The notes under the pieces: generated by a model
The model's input: only the letters and a program-made list of their open reading frames with translations
The model's database searches: none
Told to the model about the DNA's origin: nothing
Position numbers and translations under genes: made by a program
Origin: Arthrobacter_E sp044748305
GTDB lineage: Bacteria > Actinomycetota > Actinomycetes > Actinomycetales > Micrococcaceae
Assembly: GCF_044748305.1 (NCBI RefSeq)
Contig: NZ_JBIVFT010000001.1
Span: 372,001 to 436,000 of the forward strand
Direction: 5' to 3'
DNA: 64,000 bases
Shown here: piece by piece, positions 59,106-64,000 of the stretch
How positions within the stretch are numbered: the stretch's first letter is position 1
How the letters are laid out: each line of letters opens with the position of its first letter

Positions 59106-60446
59106 TCAGGACTCGTGCCGAATGACCGGCAGTGCCGTGGTGGCCGTGTCGTCGGCGGCGGAAAGGCCTTCGGCCTCACCCGCAGGCGTTGCCGCCGGGG
59201 GAGTGTCCACCGGGTCGCTGGCTGCATCCGCGGCGTCTGGTCCCGGCGTCTTCACGGAGTCGCCGGCAGTTGGAGCATTCCCTGCCGGGGCGCCATCCTG
59301 GGAAGCCACCTCGTCGTCCGCAGACCCGCTGTCGGCGTCGTCCGTGGGCCTGGACTCTGGCACGGACGACGCGTCTTCCTGCGTAATCGCCCCCTCAGCC
59401 GGCTCGTCTTCGGCCGGTGCCAGCGCAGTCACGGTGACCTTGGCACCTGCTGCCGAGTCACTTTCCTCGCCGGGCTCATCCTCGAGCTCGGCTTCTTCGA
59501 CTTCCCGTGCCGCTGTCTCGGCGGCCTGGACGTCCGATGCCAGATCGTGCAGCATCTGTTCGGCTTCCTGCACCATCGCGGCGTCGTTCTTGGACATTCC
59601 CTTGACCAGATACTGGGCCAGGGCGAACTCCGCCGAGAGGGCTGCCCGGCGCAGTAGCTGGGCGTCTCCATCCTGCTCTGCGGCGTCGCCACGAGCCGCC
59701 AGGTAGTGCTGCAGCACCGCCTCCACGAACGCCGTGTCATGAGAGGCCACCAACCAGGCGAAGTCATCGGCAGGATCGCCGATGTGCAGATCAGTCCAGC
59801 CGGTGACGGCCGTGATGCGGGAGTCGTCGTCGAACAGAAGATTGTCTTCGTGCAGTTCGCCATGAACCACTGCGGCCTTGAAGTTCCACAGGGTGACATC
59901 CTCGAGAGCGTGCTCCCAACGCCGGAGCAGATCAGCGGGGATCCTTCCGCTCGTGGCGGCCTGGTCCAACTCGTTCAGACGCCGCTGGCGGAACTCTTCC
60001 GCGTCGTACCGGGGCAGATCCGCCCGGTCCACCACCGCGTGAGGCAGGGCGTGAATCGCCGCCAACGCGGTTGCGATCTCGCGTGCCGTGGCTTCACCGC
60101 CGCGCTCCAGAGCCTCCAAGGAGCGGGCCTGGCCCGCGACGTGAGAGTAGACGAAGGTGCTCAATGGGCCCTGTCGCACACAACCGACCACTGTGGGGAT
60201 GCGGAACGGCAACTCGGCCCGCACCGCCGCTGTGAAGGCGTGCAGGACTGCGAACTCGCTCTCCAGCCGAGCGCTTGCCTCTTCATGACGCGGTGCGCGA
60301 ACCCGCCAGCGCTTCTCATCCTTGTCGTACAAGAGGGCTGCGTCGAAGTCCGCAGGGTCGTCGATATCGGGACGGACTGCGGTGGGGGAGAGTCCGGGAA
60401 CGGCGGCCGAGGCGAGTGCCGCGAGCTCGAGGGGGGATCGCTTCAC
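59106..60446 (-). CDS. Phosphotransferase (aminoglycoside/choline-kinase fold) with long acidic tail
   Basis: 446 residues. The catalytic loop AAVVHGELHEDNLLFDDDSR (His-Gly-x-x-x-x-x-Asn) and the metal-binding region TDLHIGDPADDFAWLV place residues 1-290 in the APH family; the canonical HGD is HGE here, which leaves activity uncertain. Residues 290-446 are rich in Glu, Asp, Ala and Pro and appear disordered. In related actinobacteria this gene stays between adnB and nudC. Substrate unknown; antibiotic resistance should not be assumed. Confidence 0.82.
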   Translation of the reverse strand: MKRSPLELAALASAAVPGLSPTAVRPDIDDPADFDAALLYDKDEKRWRVRAPRHEEASARLESEFAVLHAFTAAVRAELPFRIPTVVGCVRQGPLSTFVYSHVAGQARSLEALERGGEATAREIATALAAIHALPHAVVDRADLPRYDAEEFRQRRLNELDQAATSGRIPADLLRRWEHALEDVTLWNFKAAVVHGELHEDNLLFDDDSRITAVTGWTDLHIGDPADDFAWLVASHDTAFVEAVLQHYLAARGDAAEQDGDAQLLRRAALSAEFALAQYLVKGMSKNDAAMVQEAEQMLHDLASDVQAAETAAREVEEAELEDEPGEESDSAAGAKVTVTALAPAEDEPAEGAITQEDASSVPESRPTDDADSGSADDEVASQDGAPAGNAPTAGDSVKTPGPDAADAASDPVDTPPAATPAGEAEGLSAADDTATTALPVIRHES

Positions 60447-60533
60447 CCCTCCACCGTAGTCTGGCCGCCCGCTCCTTCCTCCCCAGCCGGGCGGCGAGTC
60501 GTCAATCCGGACGGCAGTGGGTACCGTTGAATC

Positions 60534-61577
60534 ATGCGCTCTCCAGGGCTTTTCAGCTCACCTGCCGACCTCTTGTCCGAGACGGTTTTCCCCAGCCGGC
60601 GGACCCTCATGGACAGAGCGTCCGGGGAACGTGCGGACCCTTCGACGCTCGCCAGGCTCCGGCAGGATTCCGCCACCCGCTATCTGCTCTTCGCACAACG
60701 CAGCGCACCGGTGATACTCGAAGGCCAGGCCCGAGGGCTGGTTCTCCTGGACGCATCCGCCCTGCCGGTGCTGGCTGGCACCACCGTCCTGCACGAGATC
60801 CTGCTGGGTCGTGTGGACGCCGAACCCGGTCCCGGCCACGAGACACTGGTGTCGGGGGCCGGTCTCCCGCTCGGGACCCCGGTGGTGGCACTGGTCCTGG
60901 CGGAACCCCTGGAAGCGGGACATCAACTGTTGCCGGAGGGGACCTCCTGGCGGGGCTATCGCGAAACCGGCGCCTGGTTGCCCGCCGTGGATGCGGAACT
61001 CTTCATCGAGACACAGGCCATCGCGGGATGGCACGAAAGCCATGGCTTCTGCCCCCGTTGTGGGACCCCTACGAGCGTGGAACAGAGCGGCTGGGTGCGA
61101 CGCTGCCCTAAGGAACAGCTGGAGATCTTCCCCAGGATGGATCCAGCCATCATCGTCAGCGTGGTCGGCCCGGACGGCCGGATCCTGCTGGGCGGTGGCG
61201 GACCGGCCGACAGCAAGGGACATTCCGTGCTGGCGGGCTTCGTCGATCCCGGCGAGTCTCTGGAACAAGCGGTCATGCGGGAGCTCATGGAGGAGGTATC
61301 CGTGCGGGTCGAGGCGGTTCAATACCTCGGATCCCAGGCCTGGCCCTTCCCGGCCTCCCTGATGCTCGGATTCACCGCCCGGACCTCGGACGGCGAAGCC
61401 CGCCCCGATGGTGTCGAGGTGACACACGCCCGGTGGTTCGCTCAGGACGAACTTCAGAACGCGGTCCTCTCCGGCGAGATCGTCATCCCAGGTCGGCTCT
61501 CCATCGCCAGGGACCTCATCGAACACTGGTACGGTGGGCCGGTGCGGGAGCCCGGCGATCCCTTGCCGGAGAGCTGA
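60534..61577 (+). CDS. nudC: NADH pyrophosphatase / deNADding enzyme
   Basis: 347 residues. Zinc-ribbon-like FCPRCGTPTSVEQSGWVRRC, Nudix box GFVDPGESLEQAVMRELMEE (G-x5-E-x7-REUxEE), and the NudC-specific SQAWPFPASLMLGF close to the SQPWPFP signature. It cleaves NAD(H) to NMN(H) and AMP and can remove NAD caps from RNA. Divergent from the phosphotransferase; upstream of uvrD2, an order shared with Mycobacterium (Rv3199c-Rv3198c). Confidence 0.94.
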   Translation: MRSPGLFSSPADLLSETVFPSRRTLMDRASGERADPSTLARLRQDSATRYLLFAQRSAPVILEGQARGLVLLDASALPVLAGTTVLHEILLGRVDAEPGPGHETLVSGAGLPLGTPVVALVLAEPLEAGHQLLPEGTSWRGYRETGAWLPAVDAELFIETQAIAGWHESHGFCPRCGTPTSVEQSGWVRRCPKEQLEIFPRMDPAIIVSVVGPDGRILLGGGGPADSKGHSVLAGFVDPGESLEQAVMRELMEEVSVRVEAVQYLGSQAWPFPASLMLGFTARTSDGEARPDGVEVTHARWFAQDELQNAVLSGEIVIPGRLSIARDLIEHWYGGPVREPGDPLPES

Positions 61578-61824
61578 ACCAGGTGCTGGAGGCTCGCCTT
61601 GGATCAGCGGCGCAGGGACGCTGGCCGGCGAGGACCGACGACGGCGGGAAGGCTGCAACGCGCGGGAACCACCGGCGCGGCGGGACGACGTATCGGATGG
61701 ACTCATGGGGTCGATCCGCGAACCGGGACGGCGGGCCCGGTGCCGCCCGGGAACGGGCGGCCGGAACATGGAGCAGGCTGCCGGAACACCGGCAACACTG
61801 CGGGAACACGGTGATGAAGGAGCA

Positions 61825-63948
61825 ATGACCCTGGACGTCGAGAACAGCGCCGGACTCGAAGAGCGGATCCTCGGAGGACTGGACGCGGAGCAACGCGCCG
61901 TGGCCACCAGTCTCCAGGGGCCCCTCTGCGTGCTGGCCGGTGCCGGGACGGGCAAGACCCGCGCGATCACGCACCGGATCGCCTACGGAGTGCACTCGGG
62001 TGTCTACACCCCGCAGCGGCTCCTGGCCGTGACTTTCACGGCACGTGCCGCCGCGGAGATGCGCAGCCGGTTGCGGGATCTTGGCGTGCCGGCCGTGCAG
62101 GCCCGTACCTTCCATGCGGCGGCCTTGCGTCAATTGCAGTATTTCTGGCCTCAGGCGGTCGGTGGTTCCGTGCCACAGCTTCTGGATCACAAGGCCGGTC
62201 CCATCGCGGAAGCCGCCCGTAGGCTCCGTCTGAATGTCGACCGGGCCGCAGTGCGCGACCTCGCCGCCGAGATCGAATGGGCGAAGGTCTCGATGCTGAC
62301 ACCGGACAACTACCTCGCCCGGGCACAGGGCCGAGGCGAGCCGGGCGGCCTGGAGCTCCCCGCCGTGGCACGGGTGTTCTCCGCCTACGAGGACCTCAAA
62401 TCGGACCGCAATCTCATCGACTTCGAAGACGTCCTGCTGATCACCGTCGGCATCCTGGAAGAGGACGCGAAGGTGGCGGCAACGGTCCGGGAGCAGTACC
62501 GTCACTTCGTCGTCGATGAGTACCAGGACGTCTCCCCGTTGCAGGAGCGGCTCCTGCAACTCTGGCTGGGAGGCCGTGACGAACTCTGTGTGGTGGGTGA
62601 CGCGAGCCAGACCATCTACTCGTTCACCGGTGCCACGCCACGCCATCTCCTGGATTTCCAGAAGAGCTACCCGGAGGCCCAGCTGGTGAGGCTGGTGCGC
62701 GACTACCGTTCCACCCCGGAGGTCGTGAAGCTCGCCAACACACTGCTCCACAGCCGTCCTTCGGGCGGCCCTGAGGCGGATCGTCTCTGGGCCCGTCCCC
62801 TCGAACTCATCGCCCAGCGGCCATCGGCAGCCGAGCCCGTCTTCCTCGAGTGCCCGGACGACGAAGCGGAGGCCGCCGTCGTCGCCGAGCGTATCGGTGA
62901 GCTCATCACGCAGGGGACCCCTGCCGCTGAGATCGCCGTCCTCTATCGCACCAATGGTCAGTCGGAGGCCTTCGAGCAGGCGCTCGCAGCGCGTGACATC
63001 CCGTACCAGCTACGTGGCGGTGAGCGGTTCTTCCAACGCCGGGAAGTGCGGGAAGGACTCCTTCAGCTGCGTGCGGCATCCAGAGCCGACACGAGCCGGG
63101 GAGGTGCCGTCGTCGGCACCGTGGCAGACGTCCTGTCGAGCCTCGGCTACACGCCGGAGGCCCCCGTCGGTGGGGGAGCGGTGCGGGAGCGCTGGGAATC
63201 CCTCGCAGCTCTGGTGAACCTCGCCCAGGATCTGGCGACCGTCCGTGGCGAAGAGTTCTCACTGAACGAACTCGTGGCCGAACTCCAGGAGCGCGCCACC
63301 GCACAGCACGCCCCCACCGTGCAGGGGGTGACGCTTGCCTCCCTGCACTCCGCCAAGGGCCTGGAGTGGGACGCGGTGTTCCTCGTGGGGCTCAGCGAAG
63401 GACTCATGCCGATCTCGTTCGCGGAGGAACCCTATGAGGTGGACGAGGAGCGCCGGCTGCTGTACGTCGGCATCACGCGAGCCCGTCTCAGGCTGTGCTT
63501 CAGCTGGTCCACCGCCCGCACCCCAGGCGGCCGCGCGCACCGCAAGCCCAGCCGATTCCTCGATGCCCTGCGCCCCGGAGGAAACGGTGACCCCAGCCCG
63601 CGGAGTACCGCCGCACGGCTGCGCAAGAACAGGGTGAAGGCGGTGGCCACACAGTGCAAGGTCTGTGGAACCCTCCTGAACACCGGTCCGGAGCGCAAGG
63701 TCGGCCGCTGCTCGGATTGCCCGCCCAGCGTGGACGAGCAACTGTTCGAGGCCTTGCGCGAATGGCGGCTCAAGGAGGCCACCGATGCGGATGTGCCGGC
63801 CTACGTGGTGTTCACCGATGCGACCCTGACGCTGATCGCGGAGGAGAAGCCCAAGACACTGGAAGCGCTCGCCGTGCTCTCGGGGGTCGGTCAGCGGAAG
63901 CTCGAGAAGTACGGTGAGGCCGTACTGTCCGTGGTGGCCGGGTCATGA
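61825..63948 (+). CDS. uvrD2: UvrD2-type DNA helicase with Cys cluster and HRDC domain
   Basis: 707 residues from ATG 61825, with AAGGAG upstream; the open frame extends into the 247-bp gap but that part is not family-like. Motor motifs: VLAGAGTGKTRAITHRIAYG, AVTFTARAAAEMRSRL, FVVDEYQDVSPLQERLL, GDASQTIYSFTGA, LASLHSAKGLEWDAVFLVGL and LLYVGITRARLRL. Then CKVCGTLLN ... CSDCP, a tetracysteine module, and a terminal HRDC domain (LFEALREWRLKEATDADVPA, GVGQRKLEKYG). Mycobacterial UvrD2 has this architecture; it unwinds DNA 3'-5'. Confidence 0.94.
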   Translation: MTLDVENSAGLEERILGGLDAEQRAVATSLQGPLCVLAGAGTGKTRAITHRIAYGVHSGVYTPQRLLAVTFTARAAAEMRSRLRDLGVPAVQARTFHAAALRQLQYFWPQAVGGSVPQLLDHKAGPIAEAARRLRLNVDRAAVRDLAAEIEWAKVSMLTPDNYLARAQGRGEPGGLELPAVARVFSAYEDLKSDRNLIDFEDVLLITVGILEEDAKVAATVREQYRHFVVDEYQDVSPLQERLLQLWLGGRDELCVVGDASQTIYSFTGATPRHLLDFQKSYPEAQLVRLVRDYRSTPEVVKLANTLLHSRPSGGPEADRLWARPLELIAQRPSAAEPVFLECPDDEAEAAVVAERIGELITQGTPAAEIAVLYRTNGQSEAFEQALAARDIPYQLRGGERFFQRREVREGLLQLRAASRADTSRGGAVVGTVADVLSSLGYTPEAPVGGGAVRERWESLAALVNLAQDLATVRGEEFSLNELVAELQERATAQHAPTVQGVTLASLHSAKGLEWDAVFLVGLSEGLMPISFAEEPYEVDEERRLLYVGITRARLRLCFSWSTARTPGGRAHRKPSRFLDALRPGGNGDPSPRSTAARLRKNRVKAVATQCKVCGTLLNTGPERKVGRCSDCPPSVDEQLFEALREWRLKEATDADVPAYVVFTDATLTLIAEEKPKTLEALAVLSGVGQRKLEKYGEAVLSVVAGS

Positions 63949-64000
63949 GCCGGAACGCCGGGCCGGAACAACCGCGTTTCGCGCCCGACGGCACCCCCGT
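63945..64000 (+). CDS. Start of a following gene (partial), possibly YgjP-type metallopeptidase
   Basis: ATG 63945 overlaps the uvrD2 stop (ATGA) and the frame stays open to the window edge: MSRNAGPEQPRFAPDGTPV. The coupling argues for a real gene. The PDGTPV ending resembles the start of M48/YgjP-like metallopeptidases found after uvrD2 in related genomes, but 18 codons are too few to be sure. Confidence 0.5.
   Translation, partial: MSRNAGPEQPRFAPDGTP

Noticed and set aside
1..64000. CRISPR arrays, rRNA genes, intact prophage, integrase gene
   Set aside because: No regularly spaced repeats, no rRNA-like blocks and no intact phage structural or tyrosine/serine recombinase gene were seen; the island shows only excisionase and transposase remnants.

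Overview
The window is high-GC, densely coded DNA with short intergenic gaps, GTG/TTG starts and probable leaderless transcripts. Gene content points to an actinobacterium, most likely of the Micrococcaceae (Arthrobacter-like): a coproporphyrin-type haem cluster, DUF3107, tandem DUF805 proteins, and an AdnA-AdnB / NudC / UvrD2 block as in Mycobacterium. Genus is inferred from gene content only.

Layout. 1-7.3 kb: truncated Xaa-Pro aminopeptidase, PHP phosphoesterase, a divergent TetR/hydrolase pair, an adenine-type DNA methyltransferase behind a DEAD-box RNA helicase, and an RNB ribonuclease. 7.4-10 kb: three consecutive DUF805 membrane proteins with Gln/Pro-rich tails. 10-16 kb: thiamine genes (thiE divergent from a TPP-riboswitch-led thiO-thiS-thiG), DUF3107, TetR and a MoeZ/ThiF-type activating enzyme. 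16-17.3 kb: PadR regulator and hydrolase.

17.3-25.8 kb is an accessory island. It is visibly A/T-richer, contains a decayed IS5-family transposase, a nonsense-mutated XRE regulator, an excisionase relic and a frameshifted membrane protein, and is bounded by a 15-bp direct repeat whose left copy is the 3' end of the hydrolase gene. Its intact part is a tightly coupled minus-strand operon that looks like an unusual peptide natural-product pathway: a 34-residue precursor-like peptide with its own Shine-Dalgarno, then a SagB-type flavin oxidase with an N-terminal wing like a RiPP recognition element, a second nitroreductase-fold protein, a PhyH-type Fe(II)/2-oxoglutarate dioxygenase and an MFS exporter. 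No YcaO, lanthionine synthetase, radical-SAM or ThiF-like gene accompanies it. This is the best candidate for an undescribed system here.

25.9-29.3 kb: NADP-binding reductase, VOC protein, SDR and divergent MerR. 29.4-38.3 kb: haem genes hemA (divergent), hemE, hemY/cgoX, chdC, cpfC, hemC, hemD, hemB, covering most steps from glutamyl-tRNA to haem by the coproporphyrin route; hemL follows at 44.2 kb after a membrane protein, a flavin oxidoreductase and a 3-hydroxybutyrate dehydrogenase/MFS/LysR unit. 45.5-50.7 kb: GH3 lipoprotein, LysE exporter with divergent Lrp regulator, and a polar amino-acid ABC importer. 51-64 kb: DNA repair block (DnaQ-like exonuclease, alkyltransferase-like protein, AdnA, AdnB, phosphotransferase, NudC, UvrD2 with HRDC).

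Non-coding structure is rich: a family of three 71-nt imperfect palindromes at unrelated loci, two very long near-perfect hairpins at convergent gene ends, and several operator-like palindromes next to regulator genes. No rRNA, tRNA or CRISPR array was seen.
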